NCBI GenBank assembly: GCA_002633025.1
Contig: NMRB01000129.1
Span: 25,419-89,418 of the forward strand
Direction: 5' to 3'
Origin: Notospermus geniculatus
Taxonomy: Eukaryota; Nemertea; Pilidiophora; Heteronemertea; Lineidae
DNA: 64,000 nt
Numbering within the stretch: the stretch's first letter is position 1; each line of letters begins with the position of its first letter. A model generated the notes under the pieces. The model made no database searches, was not told the origin of the DNA, and saw only the letters and a program-made list of their open reading frames with translations. Shown here in pieces: positions 12,301 to 23,313 of this stretch. Position numbers and translations under genes: made by a program.

Positions 12301-15300
12301 CAAATGGGAGTGATTTGACAGGTCGTGTTCCAACGGATGAGAATACGCCACCGCATGATGTTCGGAGGAGCAGTGATACTGGATTGTATACAACTCCATT
12401 TGCAAGAAGTCAAGTGCTGCCACCTATCAAATCCCCTCCTGGTTCCCAGACAGCAGAAAAAGGTATTTTCTTCTGGATAAAAATTTTGCCATCTTGATAT
12501 CAACATTACCATGCTCATGTTATCAGTCATATTTCTCTAGCACCCATTTGCCAAAGAAAAGGTTGCCATTTCTGAATGATGAAGATGGGCCAGTGGTGTG
12601 TTCAGGAGAGACATCTGTACATTTCTTCAAACATGAATTCAGCTGCAAAACCATTGGTGTTCCTTTGTATTGCAGAAAATACTGAAACCGTTCCAAGCTG
12701 GAGAGCTGAGATAGCCGCACGCAAACATGCCCGTAAACTTTCACTTCCACGAGCCGAGGAGGTTTTAAAAGCTGTTGAAATTCCGTTATGGAAGAAGGAA
12801 CTAGAAGATAGAAGAAAGGAGAGGTCGAGTGCAAAGGTGGGTATGTGTGATTATGCAGCACATTTGCTGAATGAAACACCTTAAAGGGCCTCTAGAGGCA
12901 GCTCGCCATTAGGCTACTATCAGTACCGGTTCTTCGGCCAGGCGGCGCCACTTTAACGTAATAATCACTAGTACGAGGTATTCAACCTGGGTTTTCCCCG
13001 TGGTTTTCCCCTGCCATGCTGGCTGCCTCTAGAGGCCCTTTAATAGAAAGAACACACGATACATGTAGATAGCTCACTACTATCACCATACTACTAAAGA
13101 ACTCGACATTATCAGCAACCACTGCCTTCAGGTAGATTTTACTCAGTGTTGGTGATGTAGAGATTAGCAAATCCTTAGATCAGTTTCTTCGGGTAAGGGG
13201 AGTCGGGACTGATTTTAACTTCCGAGGAAATTGCTGCTCCTCGATGGTCTATGGATTCCCAGGCAAGTGTGCAGATAAAGAGTAGTCAGTCAAGTTTGAA
13301 GTATATTCCTTTTGTAATTATAACTATTATATATCAAAGATATGAAGTTCATGTGGATACTATCATCAACTAAATGATGTAATTGTCATCTAACACGTAT
13401 GTTCTGCACCTCAGTTTTATGAACGTTTTGGATATACCAGGGTATGAATCCAATGTTCACTCACTTTTCATCCATACTTCGCTTCTTTCCTGTTTTCAGT
13501 CACGCATATGCTTTCGTTATTATTACGTGGCACTTTTATCGAAGTTCCACCACTTATTTGCTCAAAAGGTTTACAGCAATACTCTATCTCAAATATCATT
13601 TCTATCCAAGTGTGTGAAATCCAATTTAAATCATTTTGTTGGAGCTTTTCCTGTTGGTTTTCACAATGTGTTGTTAACCATCAAATCAGTGGCCGTCTTA
13701 TGACTGTCGTATTTGCCATCTTCATTGGCACTCTTCTGCTATTAATTTCCTTCTTTCAGTGAATCTTGAAATGAAGTGTCTGTAACAAAAGTTGTACCTG
13801 GCAATGTTGTACCTGGGCAATGCTGGTGACTAAGTACATGTGTACCTGTTGACACTTTGTGCTTCGCTGGGATATATGCTCACTTCTTTCTGTGGCAACT
13901 TTATGTCCTGCAAATGGTTTTGCAAACAGCAATATGGCGTAACAGAACACTGCTACTGTATGTCACCAGAAATCAATAAATCGTTATTGATTCCTGATGT
14001 CACTTATTAGAAAGTCAGTGAATTTAACAACAAGTGATTTGTTAATTGAATTGACTGCCTAAAGAAAGAAACGTGGGAAGACTCCAGGAAGTATCAGGCT
14101 AGGGCAGATTTCTAACTTACATTTAACTTCTCTTGGTGTCGTCCGCAACCAGTTTTTGTACAGAAAATCTACACTACATGTAAGTAGTTCTTAATCATTA
14201 TTTTTTGATATTTTCTAGACAACAGCACCAACAGAAGAAGATAATACGTCCACACCTGCAGCTGCACCAGTACCACCATGGAAATTAGAACTTGCTCAGC
14301 GGAAGAAGAAACCCCCACTTTCACAAAAATGTAAGGATTTGCTTCGTCTGCTGTGGGCTTTCTATAAAACTGTAGAAGTACCGAAACTCTGCAAGAGACC
14401 AAAGTGTTTGCGGCCAAGTCCGGATGGGAGTGTGCAGCAAGTTGCCTTCTCAGTGAAAACTATTCCTTATTTCGTTGACTGATGGATTTGGACAACATTT
14501 TTACTGAAGGAAACCCTACAAAGTGTCATTCGAGCTCCTCACATCTCGTGTTGTTTTAGGTGCTTCACCACTGCAGCACTCTGTAATGTTATCTGTGAAG
14601 CAAGCTGAGTAACTCAGCTGCTATCCCTTCTTAAGCGTTGATACCTTTGTTTCAGTTGCATAGATAACATAAGCAGAGAAAGGATATCAAGAGTTAACAT
14701 CATAAACGTTTGTTCCTTTTACAGAATATGCATGTGGCTGAAGCAACTCGAGCAAATCTGTCAAGCATGCATGCCTCCTTTCCCAATGTAGGCTAATGGG
14801 CAGTGTTTTAGCTTTAGGGTACATGTTCCATGGGGTCATAAGCCATATGGAAATTAAATGAGATTGAACCATGTGGTGCGACGTATATTTTGACATGAAC
14901 TGAATTCCGGAACTATGAAGTGCAAATAACCAGATGGCCCGTGGAGCATGCCTGAATGTCTCAAAATGACTTGGGGCAAATTCAGAACCTCACGATGTCT
15001 GAAAAGTCCAGGGGACTTTCATGAGTTAAGTGAGGAATCATCAAGTTATTCTGCGTACTCCAAGTCATTTGATACAGACAGGATCATTCTTGTAAAGTCG
15101 GAATGGCTGCTGTACATACAGGCTTGACAATTTTGAAGTATTTGGCTGTGTGTATTTTGCAGAGTCGGGGACGGTTTAGCAGGGGAATCTGCCTGTGTTA
15201 TGGTATTGCACGGCTGCTTACATGTATCTCAAAATGTTTCTTCAGCTGATCGTAATCTTTTCTATTGCTGCACAGTCTCTCATCTCTCATTACTTCAGAT

Positions 15301-17924
15301 CTGTCTTTAACTGAAAGTTTTTTATACAATGTGACTTCAGTTTGTTGAATGGTGCTGCTTTCCGTACTACTTTGTAAAAGGATCCATCAACCACTTCCCA
15401 GTTGTTCGTCAACATTTGGTATCTTGTGTCTGTACCACTTGCAATATGATACCAAATTTGGTGGCCCAGTTCATAAATAACTGGACTAATGGACTCTAAT
15501 AACGAGCTTTTTTTCACCAAAACTATGTAATGTGAGAGATGAGAGGCTATTGGTTTTACTTGCCATCCTCCCTCTGCCTGCTTTCTTCGTTCATGCATGG
15601 TAATGCATTATTGCTTTCGTGATTGCAGCCAATGAAACTAGTGAACCTGCTGCCCCAGAACCTGATTGGATGAAACAGGTTTCAGAACGAAGACGCCAGA
15701 GGCTTGCAAGTATGTATTGAACTGGCTCATCAAGTGGTGTTTAAGTACCCGAATGAGGAACCAGAGGAACAAACGTCACGACGTGGCGCTGTAAGCAGTG
15801 TGACTGAGTGAAGTTTCTTTTTTCTAACGTTATTTCCATTCATTTCTGGTGTGAAAAGCCCCGTTTGTTTCGGTCGCCTGGCATTAAAATTTACACCATC
15901 TTGTAGCAGATGAAAATGTCTACATTTTGCGGTGCTTTTTTTCCTTAACATGAAGACATAGATGACGATTTCGGCAACATCTTTACCTCACTTTTCCTGT
16001 AGAAAATGTACAGCAGATTTTTTCATGACGCAACGTCAACACCTAAAACGACGTCAATGACGTCGTTTCGGTCGCACTGCTCGCAACGCCGGGATTTCCG
16101 GCACGCGGGTTCCTCATTGTGTCAAAAGTGGATCCCGCATCAGTTTAAGTAGCAAGTTGTGTCAACAGTTGATCACAGATCTGTTTTGTACGGCCAGTTC
16201 GGTGACAAAGCCATGTGTGCCATTCTGGGCCTTTTGAGAGGCCCTCCCTCACAACATTTCTTAGATACATTTCATTTGCTATGTCCCATTGCCAGGGTCG
16301 TGTGACTAACATAAGCCATATTGTGGTAAAACTGCTACCACTCATGTTCATTGGTGAAGACCCTCCATGCCCTTATCTGTATTTCTGGGTGAATTAAATC
16401 AAATACATGTGTATTTAAAAAGCTGCCGGTAAGTATACCTTCATGACAGATCATTAAATATACCAGTACATTGTTTTCTGAAGGTTTTGATGCAGTAGTC
16501 GATCAACAGGACAGGGGCCTCTTGGGATAATCGAGGCCTCTGGTCCTTGGTAAGTGCTGGTTTTCCACTGTCCTGGTTGATGCAAGGTACCGGGTATTTT
16601 GCATGAAGCTTTTGTGGTATGCGGGGGAACTCTTTGTAAATATGCTTGGAAGCAGGTTTTTTGTGGCATTCTTGATGCTTTTTCTGCTGGTACCTGGGAA
16701 TTTTGATCTATTTAATGTACACAGCTTTATAAAGTAGACAGGTTGCCTTTGCAAAGCGGGCGGATCCATGATTTCGGAAAAGAGGGGGCACACTATGCTA
16801 GAAACATTGAAATCTGCGGAGAATTTCAATGATTTGCTCCAAATTTCANNNNNNNNNNNNNNNNNNNNNNNNNNNNNNNNNNNNNNNNNNNNNNNNNNNN
16901 NNNNNNNNNNNNNNNNNNNNNNNNNNNNNNNNNNNNNNNNNNNNNNNNNNNNNNNNNNNNNNNNNNNNNNNNNNNNNNNNNNNNNNNNNNNNNNNNNNNN
17001 NNNNNNNNNNNNNNNNNNNNNNNNNNNNNNNNNNNNNNNNNNNNNNNNNNNNNNNNNNNNNNNNNNNNNNNAGGTACCGTAAAGCGAAATATTTTCGCGT
17101 CCTAAATGTTGGCGAATGGCCTAAAAATGCAGCATTCGCGGGGATAAATATTCGCGGTAAAGGTCCTTATAAAAATTTTCTGCGGGGAAATATATTCGCG
17201 AGTGTTGCACTCTGAATAATGAAGAAGATCGACGCCACACTTCTCAGGAAGCAGGAAGCTGAATATCCTGGCACGATCTGTACTATCAACTGCATACCAC
17301 AATGCTTGTTATGTGTAAACACTCATTCCGGGCATTCTGGGAATGACGTCAGGATGGGAATCCCCATGCTGCATTGGTCAACTGGTGCTGATGACTCATC
17401 AATATAGGATTTAGCGGGGAACAAAATTCGCGTTGCGTATGGCAGGTGTCGACGGTAATTTGCATTCACGGAGAAAAAATTTAGCGAGTGCCGCAGCAAT
17501 TCGCGATTTTCGCGCGAATTTTTCCCCGCGAACATATTTCGCTTTACGGTACCTGTTTATCCTTGCTTGGGTTGTGGAGCTTCGTAGGAAGTCAAATAAT
17601 TTTAGGGATTACAGTTGTAGCAGAAACAATTAGTTATAGCCTAACTAAGGCGACTCCTGTTGTGAAAAAACATGGGCAAATGTAAGGTTGCAACTCTAAA
17701 TTATGAACATTCTAGGTCATGATTTAACTCTTGAGAATTATTTTTTAGATCTCTGTTTAATAGAGGAAACCTAATTTAGATCACATGATTGTAGAAGAAG
17801 CCAGACAAAAAGCAATAAATGAGGATGTTGAGGCATATCTCCTGAATCATAGATCCTGCATTTTCTCATTTCAGGTTCTGGTCTCATTGACACTGGAGGT
17901 GATCCTGGCAGCAGTCAATGTTGA
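6380..17924 (+). CDS. Disordered actin-regulator-like protein with twelve P-x-W basic motifs (5' partial)
   Basis: Exons by splice sites and unbroken phase: 6380-6438, (optional 7227-7406), 8943-9059, 9233-9331, 9476-9541, 9658-9811, 9940-10181, 10422-11691, 11887-12462, 12676-12836, 14219-14330, 15629-15709 and a tentative last exon 17875-17924 with stop TGA. From 8943 on this gives 975 residues. The protein is low-complexity, rich in P, S, K and E, with acidic stretches early (SASEDDLDSDG). Twelve tryptophan motifs recur, e.g. PPAWLTDAK, TPKWRSGLRR, VPWMQETKVRRKK, PSWMKEVLARRRK, IPLWKKELEDRRK, PPWKLELAQRKKK, PDWMKQVSERRRQR; the later ones resemble motifs I remember near the N-termini of phostensin and taperin (PxWKxxLLxRRR). 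A KKGSLANRRKPTR stretch resembles the end of capping-protein-interaction motifs. An actin-regulatory scaffold is inference. If exon 15629-15709 is not spliced, the frame ends at TGA 15718-15720. No signal peptide or membrane segment was seen. Confidence 0.75.
7227..7406 (+). CDS. Possible optional exon of the P-x-W gene, Cys/aromatic-rich
   Basis: A pyrimidine-rich acceptor ending TTTAG precedes an open 180-base stretch followed by a GGTATT donor. Length is exactly 60 codons, and it starts and ends in phase 0, matching both neighbouring exons (6380-6438 ends in phase 0, 8943-9059 starts in phase 0). Its translation is rich in Cys, Phe, Ser and Arg (e.g. FSCRVSAVCSSFFCKLF, YRSPRSPQVAYRTFARGFW) and unlike the disordered rest of the protein. 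It may be a cassette exon or chance. Confidence 0.35.
8237..8580. mobile_element. Non-autonomous hAT-like element with 5-bp target duplication
   Basis: The ends CAGTGTTATATCCAGG and CCTAGATATAACACTG pair as terminal inverted repeats with one mismatch in 16 bp, and the element is flanked on both sides by ATGCA (8232-8236 and 8581-8585). It is 344 bp with no transposase. The interior repeats GGCACCATGCCC and GTGCCCTTTT words. CAGTG ends fit the hAT superfamily, for which a subgroup with 5-bp duplications is known to me; the assignment is tentative. It lies in an intron of the P-x-W gene. Confidence 0.75.
9688..9759 (+). other. Basic motif resembling a capping-protein-interaction (CPI) motif
   Basis: Within exon 9658-9811 the protein reads H, then RISLVKK, then GSLANRRKPTR. 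The CPI consensus as I remember it is LxHxTxxRxKxxxxRRxPxR, found in CARMIL, CD2AP, CapZIP and FAM21. The C-terminal half (RRKPTR) fits well and the N-terminal half only loosely, so this is a by-eye resemblance, not an identification. It is the most conserved-looking stretch outside the tryptophan motifs. Confidence 0.35.
11163..11459 (+). repeat. Degenerate 14-residue tandem repeat in the P-x-W protein
   Basis: About seven consecutive units of roughly 42 bp encode a pattern [TESD]xGPxL[SQ]xPPxxxx. Examples are VEQGPVLSPPGQIT, PETGPELSAPPTAKL, TSGPELSPPSKATI, DVGPDVSPTQMTKL and ESGPVKQAPSERT. The DNA units have diverged more than the protein units, so the array looks old and held at protein level. 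No known domain matches; it lies in the largest exon between two blocks of tryptophan motifs. Confidence 0.6.
11779..11851 (-). repeat. tRNA-derived SINE-like fragment
   Basis: On the minus strand TGGTAGAGTGG (11834-11844) fits a polymerase III A box and GGTTCAATTCC (11791-11801) fits a B box, about 32 bases apart as in a tRNA. A 6-bp stem CCATTA/TAATGG stands near the anticodon position. The acceptor stem does not pair convincingly, so this is more likely a SINE head or tRNA relic than a working tRNA gene. It lies in the intron before exon 11887-12462. Confidence 0.4.
12881..13043. mobile_element. TTAA-ended MITE, 163 bp
   Basis: The ends are 22-bp perfect inverted repeats beginning TTAAAGGGCCTCTAGAGGCA. 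TTAA at both tips could be the target site typical of piggyBac-type elements, or part of the repeat. There is no coding capacity. It lies in the intron immediately after exon 12676-12836 of the P-x-W gene. Confidence 0.75.
16849..17071. other. Assembly gap (223 N)
   Basis: A run of N bases in the candidate last intron of the P-x-W gene. Its right edge coincides exactly with the terminal repeat of the inverted-repeat element that follows, suggesting repeat-related assembly failure. An exon could be hidden here. Confidence 0.98.
17072..17554. mobile_element. Inverted-repeat DNA element with AGGTACCGTAAAGCGAAATA ends
   Basis: The left end AGGTACCGTAAAGCGAAATA matches the reverse complement of the right end over 21 bases, and pairing continues imperfectly inward through CG-rich TTCGCG words. 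It is about 483 bp with no transposase frame. The left flank is lost in the gap, so a target duplication cannot be checked. Unusually CpG-rich for this region. Confidence 0.75.
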
Positions 17925-18170
17925 AGAGATTCAGTCGATACTTCTTCGGACTTTCGTGTGGGTGATGGGCCTGGGGAATATCGGGAGAGACCAGAAATGA
18001 GACTTGTGCATTTCAGAAATGCTCATGATTCTGAGATTTGTTCCCTTAATGAACATGACGTTCGGCATTGCTGTGGATTACTTGTATGACTCTTGTTTGA
18101 TTTGATTCAGGATGCATTGAAAAGTCTTGTCCATCTTGTATTTTATATTGCTGGTGGAAGGTATTGCTTG

Positions 18171-18176
18171 ATTAAA
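18171..18176 (+). terminator. Candidate polyadenylation signal ATTAAA
   Basis: ATTAAA lies about 250 bases beyond the tentative TGA stop at 17922-17924 and could serve the P-x-W gene. A second candidate is AATAAA at 22080-22085, followed by a GT-rich tract, which would imply a 4-kb 3'UTR. Neither is decisive. Confidence 0.25.
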
Positions 18177-20605
18177 GCTAGTGTCACTCAGCATCACTGG
18201 TCCTGAATCAACCGATTCCTAATCATGTTGGAAGTTGTGACCCTTTTGATAAGCACAGATGATGTGCTCGTTTCAGCATAGATGGCAGCACCAGAGAAGA
18301 GACAGGGAAAATATGGCATGTTTGTAATACATGGGTTGAAAATTAACAATTAAGCACTGTATATCCCATTGATTAAATGAATACCCTAGTGTATGTGATT
18401 GGCTGAATTGACATCACACGACCACTGCATGCTTCAACAACTTTGATTTATTTGCTTTAAATTCCTGCCCACGATGAAAATGCAGACATTGGCTTTCTTA
18501 GTTTGCTTTAACTGGTTAAAAGAGGTACTGTAATAGCTTATGCTTGTTCAAGGACGACATGGGTCTTTTGGAATTGACACTGTAACCAATGGCAATGGGT
18601 TTTGTTCTTACTGAAGCTGCAAGAGATAAAATCAGCTGATGTACTTGATGTCTTTTGAAATATCTACTTTTGTTGGCTTGGAATAGAGTGGGCAAGACAT
18701 AATTCACTCCTTTCATATGACAGATAAAGCAGGCTTGGGTGTCATCTCACTAGATGCTGATGCCTGGAAAGCCAAGGATTTTGCTTCATGGTTAAACCTA
18801 CTGAGGTGACAGGCAATGTCATTTGTAAAAAAATGCTGCTGGTTCATTGTTTGCAGGGAAATTTGATACTAAGTTGAATCTCAATTATAGCATCAATGAA
18901 TTAGATTGATGATATCAGAGATTGTAGGCTGGCTTTGCTGTGTATTCTGTAAATAATGTTGATGAATTTTGATGCTTTAGAAGTCAATTCACACCCAAGG
19001 ACCAATGGTACAGACAATTCAATTTAACAATCTGATGTATATCGCTATCCCTAACATTCTCATGGACCTAAAAACCTATAGTAGGCTAATGATAGGGTTC
19101 ATTGCTTTTTCTGTGCCACCCTGTATATGTGTAAAATATGTAAACAACTTGTCGATACTTACTTTTGTATGAAACAGAGAACATTTATACATAGTATAAT
19201 TCTATTTTATATGAATTTTCGTATGGTTATACATGTATGCATTTTTTTAATACAAGGTCACAGATTCATTTTTAATTGATATTCAGTCATCAGCTTGGGC
19301 CATTCAGTGTCTAAAATCCAGTATAAAATTTCCTTGAACATAACAACTGAATATCATTCTAATGTGGTTCTCAGTTTTGGGGCATAGAGGCCCTTTCTTC
19401 CACATTGTATTGGCTCTTGTTGCAGACTTACCCGTACATATAATATCAAATTACATGTATACTCACATTTATGAACACAAGATCTTGTGCATCATTTTTT
19501 TGTGGTTTTCTGCATGGAATTCTTTTTTAATCAAATCCATTCAGTCAGTGGATAAGTTGAGCATACCACGTATCATTTCTAGAATTTGTTATTGAAGGTG
19601 GAAGTTCATCTTTTGCATTCTGCATAATGCATCGTGTGAAATCGGCTAACCTCTTCCCACACTCTGCAGCAAGCAGCCAGATTCCGTGTTCAGTGCTTTG
19701 GGATTTTCTCGTACGCCCAATCAGAACCCTGGTTTCTCCTAAGAAAAAATATCAATGATGTCATTTTATCAAATTTTGATTGGTCAACGTCATGTGGGTG
19801 TCGGATGTCAACAACAACATACCCGAGCTGCCAATGCAAGCTTTGCCGTGATTGGTTACTATTTTTGCGACCAGGGAAATCAATTTTGCACACGGCACGT
19901 TGAACACGGAATGTGGTTTTCTTGCGTGAAGGTCAAGGGAGGAAAAGCCGAGTCTTTACCTGAACTCAGTGAAGATGATCTTTTGGGAAGTTTCTACCTG
20001 AGAGTTGACTCATGCTATCACATTGGATACCTGAAACCTGAAAAAATTGGCAGTGAAATCCCACCCCATTACATGCCAGTGCCTGATTCACTTCCCCCCT
20101 CATGACTTCCTTGTTCATTGATAGTTCTATTCATGGGCTCTTAACGTCATAACGCTTTCAGGTCGATTGAAAGAATTCCTTTAGTTTCCATTCCAAGTCC
20201 TTTGAAGGATAGATATTATGGCTGATACAATAATGTTTGTTATGTCAGTCCCATGATATTTGGGTCAAGATAATATATTAAGTTTTAGGAGATGAAATTC
20301 TTCAGATGTGTGTACAAAACAGGATATTTTTCAGAAAGTTCATACCAGTATTGAAAATATCATGTGTGACTACCGGTAATGCAGAGGAGGAAGTTTTCAT
20401 GACAAAAGCGGAATTCAAAGCACTCAGCAAGGTTCATCTTGTTGCAGTGAAAAGTTAACATGTACATTGTCTTTACAGTTGCAAAAAACTGATAAAGGTC
20501 ACACTAATGGCTTTGCCAATATCGTGCCAGTACGGTGACGGTATGATATTTAGGCTTGTATACAATCCAGTCAGGCTTCTGGCAGGGGTACAGAGGAACT
20601 TCACG

Positions 20606-20722
20606 TGACGTCATCATTGACGTCATAATTTGCACGTCAGCCATGTTGGACGTCATCTGAAGCTACGAATGCGTTGGACGTGACGTCCAACATGGCGGCA
20701 TCTCGTCGCGGCAGTGACGTCA
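20606..20722. promoter_or_regulatory. CRE/YY1-type regulatory cluster
   Basis: Three perfect TGACGTCA palindromes lie at 20606-20613, 20618-20625 and 20715-20722. Between them are two more half-matches forming a perfect 15-bp inverted repeat, CCATGTTGGACGTCA (20641-20655) and TGACGTCCAACATGG (20681-20695). AACATGGCGGC at 20689-20699 is a full YY1 consensus. CREB/ATF and YY1 sites are common in TATA-less metazoan promoters, so this may be a promoter or enhancer. The nearest downstream gene on the plus strand is the LRR gene; no transcript start is evident. Confidence 0.5.
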
Positions 20723-22079
20723 CAATCGTCGCTGTACATGCATTTAGGCCTACCGGTACCACATATTACTGTACCCATGGTCAACTTATGCCTACTTCAA
20801 GGCTTCATTTCATACAAAAAACAAGTGAGCAAATGGTAATTTTTGCTGGTAATCTGTCCCTAACTGCTGTTTACACCCTGCTATTGCAATAAAATAATGC
20901 TGGATAGTGACTGGGTTAGAAGGGAAATGTCTTGAGGGATTACATGGGTAATTTGCCAGATACCTCAGTAGTGATTACCTGTATATATCCAGCTTATTAA
21001 GCTTTCACAGTTTATTTGAGATTTGCAATAGCCTGTTTTAGTTTGTCAAGGGGATTGTGGCATTTCAGTTCTCAAAATACTAGCTGACATTTTGTAACTT
21101 ATGCATGTTTTATGTTCCATGACATTTTTGAGAGAAATTGCTGAACAAAATCTGTGTTCTGTCCATCAGCTTGTTTATTGAATCTTGGGCTATCAGCGCT
21201 GAGAGTGGTTCTGATGGATTGTAATGAATATTTCCTATCAATATACAAGTAAGATGAGGATTATGAAATTCCATTAACAAACTTCAAAAGTCACTGAGAA
21301 ATTTAACAATAAGCACTGAATGGTGAAAAGGTTGTAGATATTATCATGTGTAAATATCACCAGTGATAGTTTGGAGAGAAATTAGGCCTGACTGTTCATA
21401 AGGCTGCCATCTTGTTTCCAAGTAACAGTTACTGAGAGAAGGTGACACCAACATAATGAACAGCTTTGAAACAAGACAGAGATGAATTCTGCAAGGATAC
21501 AGACAAAAAATCAAACAGTTTCTGTGTCTTGGGAGCAATTTTCAAGGCTCGCTCTCATATTTTTTTCCGTAAAGGATCTCAGCCCTCAGAAGACTTCAGC
21601 AATGAAAAGCTCCTGTGATACTTAAATATGTGGGCAATCAATATATCCATGTTTATCACAACATCCAATGCTGATAATCACTAATCAGTCATAATGACTT
21701 TGTTTATTGTCAAACCTGCTCATGAAGGTGACATGCAATCTATGATTAATGAAACATGGGTTTGGGAACATTGAAAAAAGCAACACATTCCAACTGTTTT
21801 TTTTTCTCTCAAAATAGATAATTTTTGTGCACTTTTCAAACTTTTCTGTTTTGTGAGGGTTAGTAGTTATACTATTCCATGAACCAAAACAATTTCATTG
21901 TCAGGGTAACTATACGATAGGTAGTTACTGACACACTGCTAATACTACAGGTGTATGTAACATACTAATAATCTCCTTCATATGTCAGTAGCATTTAACG
22001 GCACGCTTCTATGAGCAGGTATATTCTTGCAGTGACAGGATGCTGCATTTTGTTCTAGTGCTATGTGTAAATGTGATAA

Positions 22080-22085
22080 AATAAA
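22080..22085 (+). terminator. Candidate polyadenylation signal AATAAA
   Basis: AATAAA is followed within about 30 bases by a GT-rich stretch (TGTGTCATGTGTATTATG), as at real cleavage sites. It could end a long 3'UTR of the P-x-W gene or an unseen transcript. Confidence 0.3.
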
Positions 22086-22234
22086 GATAACGCCACAAAC
22101 AGAAAAACTGTGTCATGTGTATTATGTTTTCTTGGCTGTCATCCGTAACAACGTCATCATCAACGTTTTCAAGAGAACTTGAACTGTTGAATAGGCTGCT
22201 TCCACCCCAATCAATTTATGGTGCAACCTGCAAG

Positions 22235-22279
22235 ATGCTGGTTCCCGTCTCTGCCGCCGCGGGAGTGCAGGCAGCGAAG
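22235..22279 (+). other. Possible upstream-ORF segment in the 5'UTR exon of the LRR gene
   Basis: ATG followed by fifteen open codons (MLVPVSAAAGVQAAK) ends at a strong GTAAGA donor at 22280. A strong pyrimidine-rich acceptor ends at 23239. Joined, the frame continues only NKDNGNKAI and stops before the LRR start at 23314, so this would be a 24-codon upstream ORF in a spliced leader. The surrounding 22.2-22.9 kb is CpG-rich relative to the window, as expected of a promoter-proximal region. Confidence 0.35.
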
Positions 22280-22907
22280 GTAAGAACTAGTCTATGGCGT
22301 CTGCTGTCCGCGCATTTTGAAAGCAGTCGGGAATTGGGACTAAGACGGGAGGAGATAGTGGCACCAAAATACATTGTATGTCCCATTCAGAAACCAGGAA
22401 AACGTATCGATATTATCTATTCGGCGTACCAATCAGCATGGGCCTAAACATGAATAATCGATATCACGTACAGGGAATTTCCCGGACAGGACATGTTCTG
22501 GTATCGCAACGGAGCACAATGCAACGGCTCGTGACCATCGGTTTACACCAAATATTCGTCTGCAATTCAGTGTTGCTCATTTACTCGGTTATTCCACAGG
22601 CGAATTTTTTGTTTGGAACCCCGAAAATAAAGATCGTAGGCCTATATATACAGGCCTAGTCCTCCATGTCGAGGTGAAAAAAGAAACTTGATTCGACGAA
22701 TCAATTACCGTGCCGCCGATCTGTGACGAACCGTAAACTCGGAACGTTTGAGAATCGCTCCCCGTCGGCAACTCGATTGTGAAGGTAGGTGGCTTCGAAG
22801 TTGATGAGGTAGAGAATTTTGGGACTCTGTTGACCCAATTGATTTGAACGGCAAGAAACGCAGGAAAAGTATTCAGGGGATTTTAAGAGATTCTCTAACA
22901 AGATTTG

Positions 22908-23110
22908 TTAAGGGTTATGCAAAGTGACTCGAAATGTCGAAATTTTGACGCAAAAAATCTGACCAACCGCACACAAAATTGAGAAAAAAGTCTCGGGGCT
23001 CCTCGGGAAGCATCAGAAGAAGGGCCTCCGAGCCTTATTTTCTCAATTTTGTGTGCAGTTAGTCAGATTTTTTGCGTCAAAAATTCGAGACTTCGAGCCA
23101 CTTTTCATAA
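22908..23110. mobile_element. Foldback MITE, copy 1 (TTAAGGGTTATG type)
   Basis: It begins TTAAGGGTTATGCAAAGTGA and its last 80 bases are the near reverse complement of the first 80, around a centre with CTCGGGGCTCC and CCTCCGAGCC. The same element recurs at 25947-26163. The right TTAA has decayed here. It lies in the putative 5'UTR intron of the LRR gene. Confidence 0.8.
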
Positions 23111-23313
23111 TCATGCCTACGCCTTCTCCCTGTGAAGTAGGCCAATTTTTTTCCTACACATATACGTCTGTCGTTGAGCATGTTAATGCTGACCCACATA
23201 CATTTGAAGTATTTGTCACAGTTGTCGTTTTCATTTCAGAACAAGGACAACGGAAATAAAGCAATTTAGAGGGTGTTTCGTCGCAAACGAAAGGGATACG
23301 CATCCGAAAAAAG

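Noticed and set aside
19755-20105. 116-codon plus-strand frame
   Set aside because: No splice context, mixed composition, no family resemblance; expected by chance at this window size.
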